From a bacterium SCSIO 12696 (lineage in GTDB: Bacteria > Pseudomonadota > Gammaproteobacteria > Pseudomonadales > Porticoccaceae), in NCBI GenBank assembly GCA_024397955.1, contig CP073744.1:62001-126000 (forward strand): a DNA stretch of 64,000 bases, in the 5' to 3' direction. Shown here piece after piece: positions 1 through 5,957 of this stretch. The number at the start of each line of letters is the position of its first letter. Position 1 is the stretch's first letter. The notes beneath the pieces are model-generated. The model was not told where the DNA came from and did not search any database. It was given only the letters and a program-made list of their open reading frames with translations. The translations under genes were made by a program, and so were the position numbers.

Positions 1-89
1 ATCCAAGTCAGATACGTCTTCTCTGTACGTATACTGTACCCGCGCAAGCGAATATCACTTCTTACTGACTCCAGAAAGGGGCTTTTCAT
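1..89 (-). CDS. intI: Integron integrase IntI, N-terminal fragment cut by window edge
   Basis: Reading leftward from an ATG at 89, the 29 visible codons begin MKSPFLESVRSD and continue IRLRGYSIRTEKTYLTW, the characteristic N-terminus of integron tyrosine recombinases (SAM-like core-binding domain). The family catalyses attI x attC and attC x attC recombination, and folds the bottom strand of attC. A GGAGAG ribosome site sits just upstream (96-101 on the plus strand). The catalytic domain lies outside the window, so whether the gene is intact cannot be judged. The divergent position relative to the cassette array and the overlapping LexA box both support the call. Confidence 0.93.
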   Translation of the reverse strand, partial: MKSPFLESVRSDIRLRGYSIRTEKTYLTW

Positions 90-110
90 GGTAATCTCTC
101 CTTGATAATT

Positions 111-126
111 CTGTATAAATATACAG
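111..126. promoter_or_regulatory. LexA (SOS) box over the intI promoter
   Basis: CTGTATAAATATACAG is a perfect CTGT-N8-ACAG palindrome, the gammaproteobacterial LexA operator. It covers the -10 element of the leftward intI promoter, so intI should be repressed by LexA and induced by DNA damage, as known for many integrons. Confidence 0.92.
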
Positions 127-140
127 TATTTTTGTGCCAA
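112..140 (-). promoter_or_regulatory. Pint, promoter of intI
   Basis: On the minus strand a TTGGCA -35 (135-140) and a TATACA -10 (112-117) are separated by 17 bases and lead to the intI ATG at 89. The -10 lies inside the LexA palindrome. Confidence 0.7.
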
Positions 141-235
141 ATCAATGATCTTGCTCACATGCACAGTATAAAATGCGCACATGCATGCCTTGTCAGAAAT
201 AATGTTTAGTAATTACAAGAGGTTACTTCGATAGC

Positions 236-264
236 TTGGCAAATATCGAGACCCTCGCTATGAT
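236..264 (+). promoter_or_regulatory. Pc-type promoter reading into the cassette array
   Basis: TTGGCA (236-241) and TATGAT (259-264), separated by exactly 17 bases, match the sigma-70 consensus at five of six positions each. The element lies between intI and attI and points into the cassettes, so it is the likely common promoter Pc. A start near 271 would give a leader of about 125 bases before the first cassette. The rest of 127-395 shows no ORF. Confidence 0.7.
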
Positions 265-389
265 TGTTTTCGAGACCCCTCATATGTACTCAAAGGGAAT
301 TTGGTATCTTCGCGTAAATTTCTTTTGAATCAGCGAGTTGAAATCAGATAAGAGACAATCTTATTTGGCAAAGCGCGCATGCGCGATAT

Positions 390-402
390 ACAAATGTTAT
401 GA
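390..402 (+). other. attI: attI crossover point and first cassette junction
   Basis: The core GTTATGA begins at 396, and recombination would occur between G396 and T397. The cassette-side bases TTATGA are the reverse complement of the first cassette's R'' box TCATAAC at 806-812, which fixes the boundary. The left limit of attI cannot be set from sequence alone. Confidence 0.85.
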
Positions 403-800
403 GTACTAGTATGCGAATCATCGTATTTATATTTGCGATCTTTTCAGCCAGTTGTTTTGCAGACATGGTCTCTCATTGCAAAGCTATGAAATACGAAAAG
501 AACGTAGAGTTAATGTACGAAATCGCATTTGAGGATGAAGCACTAAAGAGCAACATATTTAATATCAAGGCCATTGCTCCTAAAAGTGTACTGGGTAGAC
601 CTTTGGAGAACATTAATTTCCAAAGTAATACTGGCGGTATTAATGTACCAATGGCTTACGAAGAAACCAAAAAAGGCATCACAACATCGTTTAGCATTAG
701 CAATTCAGATATTAATCATACCTATATAGTTGCGTACTATGGTTTAAAAGAAAACGGTTGCCCAATACTACTAGGCACAAGGGTTACCAATGCAAAGTAA
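399..800 (+). CDS. Cassette 1: small predicted secreted protein
   Basis: Function not recognised. The 133-residue product opens with a signal peptide (hydrophobic about residues 6-20, ending SASCFA) followed by a beta-rich domain with cysteines near residue 27 and in the C-terminal ENGCP segment, which could form a disulfide in the periplasm. The ATG at 399 overlaps the recombination core and lacks an obvious ribosome site. Met5 (411) is an alternative start that leaves a more typical signal peptide. As the first cassette it is closest to the predicted Pc and is probably the best-transcribed gene of the array. Confidence 0.75.
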   Translation: MSTSMRIIVFIFAIFSASCFADMVSHCKAMKYEKNVELMYEIAFEDEALKSNIFNIKAIAPKSVLGRPLENINFQSNTGGINVPMAYEETKKGITTSFSISNSDINHTYIVAYYGLKENGCPILLGTRVTNAK

Positions 801-805
801 CGTAC

Positions 806-869
806 TCATAACCAGGTTAGGCACCGGACTACGCACTGCGTGCTTCGCTCGGTGCTAACGGCGTTATGT
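806..869 (+). repeat. attC: attC site 1 (64 bp)
   Basis: R'' TCATAAC at 806-812 and R' GTTATGT at 863-869 enclose GCACCGG.../...CGGTGC arms. It ends cassette 1. Confidence 0.9.
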
Positions 870-890
870 GCTTCAGGAGCTCGGTAGATA

Positions 891-1313
891 GTGAATAATA
901 ATGGGCTAGAAAAACGGATTTTCGATCAGTACGGTGGTGTACAGTCAATTTCGAGCGTCCCTGAACCTGCAAAAACAGTTGTAGCAATATATGCCGCCCA
1001 AGGTGTAATTGATTATGGTGGATTAGGTTATTTCTTTGAGAGCGACTTCCCATCAGATGATGCCTATAGTGTAATTTGTCAAAGCTACCGAAATATCGGA
1101 ATGCCAGAGCGTGCAGAAGCTTTAGAGAAAATTTTATCGCTATTTCCAGATTCAAAGCCCCATAAAAATCATGCTAGGCGACAGAAATTTATAGAAAAAT
1201 ATTTCGATTATGGCTCGCTCCATCCTACAGTTCGTTGGGCTGAAGAGGTTTTAGATGGCAGTAATGGTGACGCTTGCAATGAAGCACTTGAGTATTACAA
1301 GAAACACACATAA
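891..1313 (+). CDS. Cassette 2: DUF4375/DMP19-like protein
   Basis: The 140-residue soluble protein starts with GTG at 891, with AGGAGC about ten bases upstream. The segment around residues 40-60 (VIDYGGLGYFFESDF), followed by an amphipathic helix with a MPERAEALEKIL run, resembles the DUF4375/DMP19-like family, whose members carry a NGGxxxFF-type motif and are often found as stand-alone or immunity-linked small proteins. Biochemical role unknown. The stop codon lies inside the R'' box of the following attC. Confidence 0.75.
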   Translation: MNNNGLEKRIFDQYGGVQSISSVPEPAKTVVAIYAAQGVIDYGGLGYFFESDFPSDDAYSVICQSYRNIGMPERAEALEKILSLFPDSKPHKNHARRQKFIEKYFDYGSLHPTVRWAEEVLDGSNGDACNEALEYYKKHT

Positions 1314-1373
1314 CCAGGAAAAGCAGTGGATCGCCGCACTGCGTGCGCCTCACCACTGTTTGCGGCGTTATAA
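1308..1373 (+). repeat. attC: attC site 2 (66 bp)
   Basis: R'' ACATAAC 1308-1314, R' GTTATAA 1367-1373. The core AGCAGTGGATCGCCGCACTG is nearly the same as attC 9, although the ORFs differ. Confidence 0.9.
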
Positions 1374-1376
1374 GTA

Positions 1377-1739
1377 ATGGAATATCACCAAATTACAAAT
1401 CTTGAGGGCTTTCCCAATTTAACAATTGAATCATGGCCTGATGAGCCAAGGGCAGTTCTCAAGGTGTCGGGTAAATATGCTCCGCCGTCCAGAGGGCTTT
1501 ATAAATTTGTTACAGAAGATGGCGCTGAACACCAGATATATATCCAAGAACAGAATTATGATCGAGTGCCTAGAGTATGGCTCAATGGTGAAGAAGTTTG
1601 GGTGGGTAATCGTAATCCACAGCAACCAATAAAAAATTTCTTGGTTTTTTATTTCAAAGAGTTTGGGTTAAAAACTACCGCTGCTTTCTTAGTAATAGCT
1701 GCTATCCACGGTCTAATAAATTATGCAAAAAACTTATAA
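1377..1739 (+). CDS. Cassette 3: hypothetical protein with C-terminal membrane anchor
   Basis: Not recognised. The 120-residue product has a soluble, beta-rich N-terminal part with many charged and aromatic residues and a single hydrophobic stretch near the C-terminus (about residues 98-115, TTAAFLVIAAIHGLINYA), suggesting a tail-anchored inner-membrane protein with the bulk in the cytoplasm. The ATG at 1377 lies four bases after the R' box. The stop is within the next R'' box. Confidence 0.72.
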   Translation: MEYHQITNLEGFPNLTIESWPDEPRAVLKVSGKYAPPSRGLYKFVTEDGAEHQIYIQEQNYDRVPRVWLNGEEVWVGNRNPQQPIKNFLVFYFKEFGLKTTAAFLVIAAIHGLINYAKNL

Positions 1740-1832
1740 CAAGGCCATTAAATTCGTTCCGGCCGCAAAAGGCGCGGCCTCCACCGGATCGCCTACGCGT
1801 TGCTTCGGCTCCCGTTTATGGCGGCGTTATGT
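1734..1832 (+). repeat. attC: attC site 3 (99 bp)
   Basis: R'' TTATAAC 1734-1740, R' GTTATGT 1826-1832. Belongs to the longer group with a GGCCGCAAAAGGCGCGGCC-type internal hairpin. Confidence 0.88.
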
Positions 1833-1842
1833 GTATTAAGTA

Positions 1843-2133
1843 ATGAATCGCACTGAATCAATAAATTGGATTAGAAAAAAATGCGGTGAAGGCTGGGTAC
1901 CCTTGGTCGAAGATATTTATTCAGATTTACCCAAGGGCACGACTATCACTAGCATTTATCAGAAGTGGGGAGCCTTGATGTTTGACGCGTCACCTTGGAG
2001 TGATGAGGTTGAGGAAATCTACAATAGAATTGAATCCGTTTCTTTGCAGACTTGTGAGGTTTGTGGAGCAAAAGGTAAAGAAACCACTATTAGTGGCTGG
2101 GTACATACTCGTTGTGAAAATCATGGAATCTAA
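1843..2133 (+). CDS. Cassette 4: small protein with C-terminal zinc-binding-like cluster
   Basis: The 96-residue product is not recognised as a named family. Its first 65 residues are helical. The C-terminus carries Cys71-x2-Cys74 and His88-x2-Cys91, a spacing that fits a single zinc ribbon. Small proteins with this cluster are common in cassette arrays, but their function is unknown. The start ATG at 1843 lies ten bases after the R' box, with a TAAG stretch upstream and no strong ribosome site. Confidence 0.7.
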   Translation: MNRTESINWIRKKCGEGWVPLVEDIYSDLPKGTTITSIYQKWGALMFDASPWSDEVEEIYNRIESVSLQTCEVCGAKGKETTISGWVHTRCENHGI

Positions 2134-2136
2134 AAC

Positions 2137-2217
2137 ACATAATAAGTTGCCCAAGTTACTCCGCCCTTCGGGCTCTGCGGGACACGCTAAAGCGTGCCCC
2201 TTGGCAAGGCGTTATGA
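2137..2217 (+). repeat. attC: attC site 4 (81 bp), altered R''
   Basis: R'' reads ACATAAT (2137-2143), with T in place of the final C. R' GTTATGA 2211-2217 is intact. The cleaved R' core is what matters most for recombination, so the site may still be active. Confidence 0.85.
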
Positions 2218-2223
2218 GTAAAA

Positions 2224-2466
2224 ATGATTGATAGAAATATTGATAACCTTCTTGGGGAACTCTGTATAAAGTGGGGATTTTGCCTGCCGCCCAAAGAGCA
2301 TCATCGTATTGCTTCAGCATGCTCATGGGATGCTGAAAGCTTTGCAAGGGATGTCGTAGAAAGTGAGGGCCTAAATCCAGAATATGAAGTTGGGCATGTT
2401 CGAAGTATTCGTAACAAATTTATTGAGGTTCTTGGTAGCAATGTCTACAAAAGTGAAAACTCATAA
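2224..2466 (+). CDS. Cassette 5: hypothetical 80-residue protein
   Basis: Not recognised. A compact, mostly helical, cytoplasmic protein without a signal peptide or membrane segment. It has three cysteines in the first 35 residues (CIKWGFC, SACSW) and a charged C-terminal helix. It occupies a complete cassette, from the junction at 2211/2212 to the attC starting at 2461, which supports it being the gene of the unit. Confidence 0.66.
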   Translation: MIDRNIDNLLGELCIKWGFCLPPKEHHRIASACSWDAESFARDVVESEGLNPEYEVGHVRSIRNKFIEVLGSNVYKSENS

Positions 2467-2544
2467 CAAGGTGCAGCACAACGCGGCTCCTCCGCTCGGA
2501 CAGCCTCCGCGTTGCTTCGGCTGCCCGTGTGCACGGCGTTATGA
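2461..2544 (+). repeat. attC: attC site 5 (84 bp)
   Basis: R'' TCATAAC 2461-2467, R' GTTATGA 2538-2544. Its arms GGTGCAGCAC and GTGTGCACGGC pair. Confidence 0.88.
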
Positions 2545-2553
2545 GTACTTGAT

Positions 2554-2883
2554 ATGGAGCTAGTAGTCGCTGTAGCGATTTTTGTTCTGATCATCATGCT
2601 GGTTTTTGTAGTAATACCTGCCATTCCCGTAATTGGTGGCTTGTTTGATTTTTTGGCTGAAATTGCCAGCGGGCCGCGCTTTCTAACAATGGGTATCGGT
2701 TGGGTAATGTCAGAAAATTATCGCCAGGAAATTCGTAGAGAACATAGTAAGCGCGTAAAGGTACTAGCCTGGCTGGAGTATATTTTGGCTGCCTTATGTT
2801 TATTTGGCTGGTTTGGACTATTAGGCTGGCTTTCATTCGAGTTGGCATACATTATTTTAAGTGAAGGGAAAGCCAATGCTTAA
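2554..2883 (+). CDS. Cassette 6: small integral membrane protein
   Basis: Function unknown. The 109-residue product has two clear hydrophobic regions, residues about 4-35 (probably one long or two short helices) and about 75-104, separated by a basic loop (YRQEIRREHSKRVK) that should be cytoplasmic. The ATG at 2554 begins ten bases downstream of the R' box. No catalytic motif is visible. Confidence 0.72.
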   Translation: MELVVAVAIFVLIIMLVFVVIPAIPVIGGLFDFLAEIASGPRFLTMGIGWVMSENYRQEIRREHSKRVKVLAWLEYILAALCLFGWFGLLGWLSFELAYIILSEGKANA

Positions 2884-2889
2884 AACGTC

Positions 2890-2972
2890 TCATAACAAGC
2901 GTATGTTGGTGCCCCTTCGGGGCTGGGACGGCCTTCGCGTCGCTCAGTCCGCGCCAAATACGGGCGTTAAAA
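2890..2972 (+). repeat. attC: attC site 6 (83 bp)
   Basis: R'' TCATAAC 2890-2896, R' GTTAAAA 2966-2972. It belongs to the group with a CTGGGACGGCCTTCGCGTCG core, shared with sites 8, 18, 19, 21 and 29. Confidence 0.9.
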
Positions 2973-3325
2973 GGCGGTAAAGCTAATCGTTTTTTTCACA
3001 AGGAAAATGCAGTGATTTCAGCAATCAATTCAAAACGCTATTTTGGCCGGTTGCCAAGTGGTAAAAGCAGTGCGTTTTGTCACTATCTTGCTGCATTCTT
3101 TCACGTTCATTGCTCGCCTTTGGGCGCACAAGCTGGCCACTTCGCAAGCTGGGTTGCCATCGTTGGCAATCGTGGTATTGTCGGTTTTAGTGCGTTTGTT
3201 CGGTGTGCCATTAGCGGGTTCAGGTTCCGCTTGCGCTCCACAACGCAGTTTCGTTCACGCGCGGCAAGCCGCGCTTTTAACCAGCAAGGGCAGAGCGAGC
3301 GCTGCCGCGCCGCCTGCCTTGGGCG
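2967..3325 (+). other. Cassette 7: ORF-poor cassette, related to cassette 9
   Basis: This 359-base unit has no convincing gene. It shares with cassette 9 the opening TTAAAAGGCGGT, the CACAAGGAAAATGCAGTG block, the TTCCGCnTnCGCTCCACAACGCAG block and a terminal GC hairpin. A GTG at 3012 after AAGGAA opens a frame conserved in cassette 9 (both ending FRFRLRSTTQF...RAFNQ), but it has no stop before the attC, and changes between the two copies are not conservative. A shared minus-strand frame also exists but lacks a start here. A non-coding RNA or a transcription stop is at least as likely as a small protein. Confidence 0.7.
3259..3278 (+). terminator. Terminator-like hairpin at end of cassette 7
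   Basis: GCGCGG-CAAG-CCGCGC followed by TTTT. The T-tract is the first half of the attC R'' box (TTTTAAC at 3275). The same structure with loop CACG occurs in cassette 9. Confidence 0.7.
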
Positions 3326-3331
3326 TTATGT
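3275..3331 (+). repeat. attC: attC site 7 (57 bp)
   Basis: R'' TTTTAAC 3275-3281, complementary to the cassette's own start GTTAAAA. R' GTTATGT 3325-3331. Confidence 0.87.
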
Positions 3332-3340
3332 GTGATTGAT

Positions 3341-3652
3341 ATGGCGATAGTTACTCCCTATTCTAGATGCGCGCTTTGTGGTGAACTCCTACTGGAAGAT
3401 GATTTGGATGTATTTTTCTTTCCCGCCGTAGGATTAAGCATGGATTTCATGGTTGAGTATATTGAATACACCAAATTTGATGATAATGGTGTTCATCAAA
3501 AATGTATTCAATCATGGGGTAAAGCTCCCCAGTTCGTAAGATTTTGGAATGAATATGTTAAAACTCTCCAGAACAGTGAAAATATTCAGTTAACACTTAC
3601 AGATAAGTCCAAGTTGAAATATGTTGCTCCAAATAGAAGTAAAAGCACATAA
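3341..3652 (+). CDS. Cassette 8: hypothetical protein with Cys/His cluster
   Basis: Not recognised. A 103-residue soluble protein with Cys10-x2-Cys13 near the N-terminus and a VHQKC segment about 40 residues later, a possible zinc site. The middle is acidic and aromatic. The reading frame also contains a GTG nine bases upstream (3332) overlapping the R' box. ATG 3341 is preferred because it leaves the recombination core non-coding. No ribosome site is obvious for either. Confidence 0.7.
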   Translation: MAIVTPYSRCALCGELLLEDDLDVFFFPAVGLSMDFMVEYIEYTKFDDNGVHQKCIQSWGKAPQFVRFWNEYVKTLQNSENIQLTLTDKSKLKYVAPNRSKST

Positions 3653-3730
3653 CCAGCATATGTTGGCCGCCCCTTTGGGGCTGGGACGGCCTTCGTGTTG
3701 CTCAGTCCGCCCCAAATACGGGCGTTAAAA
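3647..3730 (+). repeat. attC: attC site 8 (84 bp)
   Basis: R'' ACATAAC 3647-3653, R' GTTAAAA 3724-3730. Core nearly identical to attC 6 and 19. Confidence 0.9.
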
Positions 3731-4026
3731 GGCGGTTAGAAAAAATTTATTCACAAGGAAAATGCAGTGGTTTCAGCAAAGCACACAAATCACCTCTTTG
3801 GCTTTCTGCCAATCTCGAATAATGGCACTTTTCACTACTTCCTTGGTGCATTCTTTAGCAATCGTGGTAAGGTCAGTTTCGGTGCGTTTTTCGGGTGTGC
3901 CATTGTCAGGTTTAGGTTCCGCCTTCGCTCCACAACGCAGTTTATTTCCCGCGCGGCACGCCGCGCTTTTAACCAGGCTAAGCAGTGGATCGCCGCACTG
4001 CGTGCGCCTCACCACTGTTAGCGGCG
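3725..4026 (+). other. Cassette 9: ORF-poor cassette, related to cassette 7
   Basis: This 302-base unit is a shorter homologue of cassette 7. Candidate frames are a plus-strand ATG at 3762 (which in cassette 7 becomes ATG-CAG-TGA, so is not conserved), a plus-strand GTG at 3767 aligned with cassette 7, and a minus-strand frame of about 80 codons that starts inside the attC. None is conserved as a complete ORF in both copies. What is conserved is the left end, the central CGCTCCACAACGCAGTTT block and the terminal hairpin, which suggests RNA- or DNA-level function. Confidence 0.7.
3951..3970 (+). terminator. Terminator-like hairpin at end of cassette 9
   Basis: GCGCGG-CACG-CCGCGC followed by TTTT, with the T-tract again forming the attC R'' box. 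The stem is identical to cassette 7 and only the loop differs. Confidence 0.7.
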
Positions 4027-4032
4027 TTAAAT
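3967..4032 (+). repeat. attC: attC site 9 (66 bp)
   Basis: R'' TTTTAAC 3967-3973, R' GTTAAAT 4026-4032. Core almost identical to attC 2. Confidence 0.9.
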
Positions 4033-4042
4033 TTCATTAGCT

Positions 4043-4306
4043 ATGAAAGAAGAATACGAGATTGTAGAAAGATTCGATATCACAGGGCGGGGAACAGCTG
4101 TTGTGATTGATAAGCTTACAGAGAGAGTTCCGGGAAAAGAGTACAAGGCACAAATCAAAAATTCTGATGGTGCGAGCATCGCAGTATCAGCATTTAAAGA
4201 ATGGCTTTTGCGTCGCAACTCAGAACCAATTGAAAGAGAGGCATACCTTCTTAAAGGTGTCCAAAAAACGGAAATTGCAGAAAATGCGGTTATTTCATTT
4301 CTGTAA
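4043..4306 (+). CDS. Cassette 10: small beta-barrel-like protein (EF-Tu domain 2-like pattern)
   Basis: An 87-residue cytoplasmic protein. The order of motifs (RFDITGRGTAVVIDKL near residue 9, a DGASIAVSAFKEWLL strand-helix, and YLLKGVQKTEIAENAVISF at the end) recalls the beta-barrel domain 2 of translation GTPases (F.I.GRGTVV...LLRGI.K.DV..G). It lacks any GTPase domain, so it could be a free-standing barrel or a decoy. This is a pattern-based impression and not a firm family assignment. Confidence 0.7.
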   Translation: MKEEYEIVERFDITGRGTAVVIDKLTERVPGKEYKAQIKNSDGASIAVSAFKEWLLRRNSEPIEREAYLLKGVQKTEIAENAVISFL

Positions 4307-4315
4307 ACATCAAGA

Positions 4316-4398
4316 ATTTAACAAGGCCAGGCACAATTGCCCGCAAGCGGGCTGGACCTCCGCACTGCGTGCTCCGGCCTTTGCTGGCGGCGTTAAGT
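4316..4398 (+). repeat. attC: attC site 10 (83 bp)
   Basis: R'' ATTTAAC 4316-4322, R' GTTAAGT 4392-4398. Contains CCCGCAAGCGGG and is a close relative of attC 17. Confidence 0.9.
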
Positions 4399-4412
4399 TC
4401 CAAGGAGAGAAT

Positions 4413-5000
4413 GTGCCAAAGGAAATATTTTTATTTATGGGTGCCGTAATTGGTGCCTTGGCTGCTTACATTACAGCCAAGGCAACAGGGAATAAACAGC
4501 TCGAAATCGCAAAGCTGAATGCTCAGAAAGAAATAACCCTTCAAGAAAATATGCTTCATGACGAGAGGATAAAGTCGGAGGTTTCATTAGAACGTGAAAA
4601 GCTAGAAAGCCTCCACATCATTCTGTCAAAAATCGCTTTAGAAAATTCTCAGACAATGAGTCACATTCAATCTGACTCAAACACGGAGATTGAGTCTTTT
4701 AGAGAAAGGTACCTTGATAACTGCTCTCGATTGCATCAAGCAAGGGCTATCGTTGATATTTATTATCCAGACATGAGCGAATCTGTCAGAGAAATCTATG
4801 GCAAAGCGAATGTGTTCTGGGGGCATCAAGAAGCAGTTATTAGAATTAACATAAAAGAGAACCCAAAAGGCTGGAACTCAAATCTATCTGAAGTTTTAAA
4901 AGCTGGAGATGAAATAGCAGGCAATGTAAAGCAGCTGCAATACAATATATCCAGTTGTAGTAAAGAACTTAACAAGGTGCTGCACCGGACAAGCCGGTGA
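4413..5000 (+). CDS. Cassette 11: membrane-anchored coiled-coil protein
   Basis: The frame is open from 4107, but the cassette junction at 4392/4393 and an AAGGAGAG ribosome site at 4402-4409 place the start at GTG 4413, giving 195 residues. It has an N-terminal membrane helix (about residues 4-22, FLFMGAVIGALAAYITAKA) followed by a long charged coiled coil (about 28-75) and a helical C-terminal part. Function unknown. The last residues (about ten codons, ending HRTSR) are encoded by the attC site itself, with the stop at 4998-5000 inside the palindrome. Confidence 0.8.
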   Translation: MPKEIFLFMGAVIGALAAYITAKATGNKQLEIAKLNAQKEITLQENMLHDERIKSEVSLEREKLESLHIILSKIALENSQTMSHIQSDSNTEIESFRERYLDNCSRLHQARAIVDIYYPDMSESVREIYGKANVFWGHQEAVIRINIKENPKGWNSNLSEVLKAGDEIAGNVKQLQYNISSCSKELNKVLHRTSR

Positions 5001-5014
5001 GCACGGCGTTAGCA
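4967..5014 (+). repeat. attC: attC site 11 (48 bp, minimal)
   Basis: R'' ACTTAAC 4967-4973, R' GTTAGCA 5008-5014. Only 48 bp, the shortest of the array, with GGTGC...CCGG/CCGG...GCAC arms. It is almost entirely coding for cassette 11. Confidence 0.85.
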
Positions 5015-5026
5015 GTCAAGGAAGCC

Positions 5027-5422
5027 ATGTACCAAGAAGGTGAAATTACGATATCCCAATGCGCGAAGTGTGGTAACAAATTTCCAGTTTTCACCTTTGT
5101 CGCGGATACCGATATGGTCACAGCCGGCTGTGTTGCTTTAACTGGCTTAAGCAATAGCATTGTTCTGACCATGTGTGAACCCAATGAAGGTATTGAGGCC
5201 ATTGAGGCTAGGGTGGGCTCAAGTCATAAAGTGGTGCGAGTTACCTACAAAAATACACCAACTAATAACGTAGGTTCATTTCAGGAGTTCCTTAAAAATC
5301 ATAAGCCAGCCACACCAATTTATACGTGTATATACTGCGGCGGTAACGCTAAGGCTATAAAACATGAAACTAAAGAACAGTTCCTTCGTTACGGCAACAT
5401 AGAGGTTCTAAATGACTGCTAA
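5027..5422 (+). CDS. Cassette 12: zinc-ribbon-like protein with two CxxC motifs
   Basis: ATG 5027 follows AAGGAAG at 5018-5024. An in-frame GTG at 4997 lies inside the preceding attC and is rejected. The 131-residue soluble product has CAKC at residues 12-15 and CIYC near residue 98, each followed by glycine (zinc-knuckle style), flanking a beta-rich middle. The paired CxxC motifs could form one treble-clef or rubredoxin-like zinc site. No known family is recognised. Confidence 0.75.
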   Translation: MYQEGEITISQCAKCGNKFPVFTFVADTDMVTAGCVALTGLSNSIVLTMCEPNEGIEAIEARVGSSHKVVRVTYKNTPTNNVGSFQEFLKNHKPATPIYTCIYCGGNAKAIKHETKEQFLRYGNIEVLNDC

Positions 5423-5509
5423 CAAGGTGCTTAAATTTGCTCCGGGCTTTCAGCCCTCCACCGGACTGTCCAAGCGTCGCTTGGACAGCCCTTTAGCACG
5501 ACGTTAACT
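5417..5509 (+). repeat. attC: attC site 12 (93 bp)
   Basis: R'' TGCTAAC 5417-5423, R' GTTAACT 5503-5509. An internal GTCCAAGCG/CGCTTGGAC hairpin is conspicuous. Confidence 0.9.
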
Positions 5510-5520
5510 TTTTATCGAGT

Positions 5521-5862
5521 ATGGAAATTTTACCGGAACGTGAGATTGCGGAAATTAGGAGTAAGTACCCAGATATTTCCCAAGAGTATCTGGCCTGGTT
5601 GTCTGAGGTCGGGTGGGGAGAGTTGGAAAGTGGGTATATGATTTATTCTAGCCCGATCTATGCATCTGAGATGTTTGGTGAGTTGTGCCCCGAGAATATT
5701 AAGAAAGTGCTTATGGTCGGCGATGATATGGCTGGATATTCAGTAGGCTTTGTTTTTAATGACTCTGGATGGAATTTTGTTGGCGTTGATAGCTGCGGGT
5801 GGGTAGACGAGATGATTCCTGAGGGATTTAGCGCCTACTTCAAAGTTAACAAGGCCCAGTAG
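5521..5862 (+). CDS. Cassette 13: SMI1/KNR4 (SUKH)-like protein
   Basis: The 113-residue product has the small SUKH-type order: an N-terminal helix with YPDISQEYLAWLSEVGWGEL (residues about 18-37), then GYMIYSSPIYASEMFG, then GDDMAGYSVGFVF and a terminal DEMIPEGFSAYF. SUKH proteins are frequent immunity proteins against polymorphic toxins, which would suit a stand-alone cassette, but no toxin is adjacent. The stop at 5860-5862 lies within the attC, so the last few residues (VNKAQ) come from the recombination site. Confidence 0.78.
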   Translation: MEILPEREIAEIRSKYPDISQEYLAWLSEVGWGELESGYMIYSSPIYASEMFGELCPENIKKVLMVGDDMAGYSVGFVFNDSGWNFVGVDSCGWVDEMIPEGFSAYFKVNKAQ

Positions 5863-5941
5863 TAAAGCCAGCTTCGCTGGCCGGACAATTTAACGCGGCT
5901 GTGCCGCTAAAGGCAAATTGCCGCTATGGGCGGCGTTATGA
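5844..5941 (+). repeat. attC: attC site 13 (98 bp)
   Basis: R'' AGTTAAC 5844-5850, R' GTTATGA 5935-5941. Internal GGCAATTTG-type arms. Confidence 0.87.
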
Positions 5942-5957
5942 AGAAAGGTAATTAAAC

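Noticed and set aside
3773..4015. Minus-strand 80-codon frame in cassette 9
   Set aside because: It starts inside the attC, and in the related cassette 7 a stop codon precedes the same frame and no start follows, so it is not a shared gene.
4107..5000. A 297-codon open frame
   Set aside because: It crosses cassette 10 and an attC site. The real gene starts at GTG 4413 after a good ribosome site.
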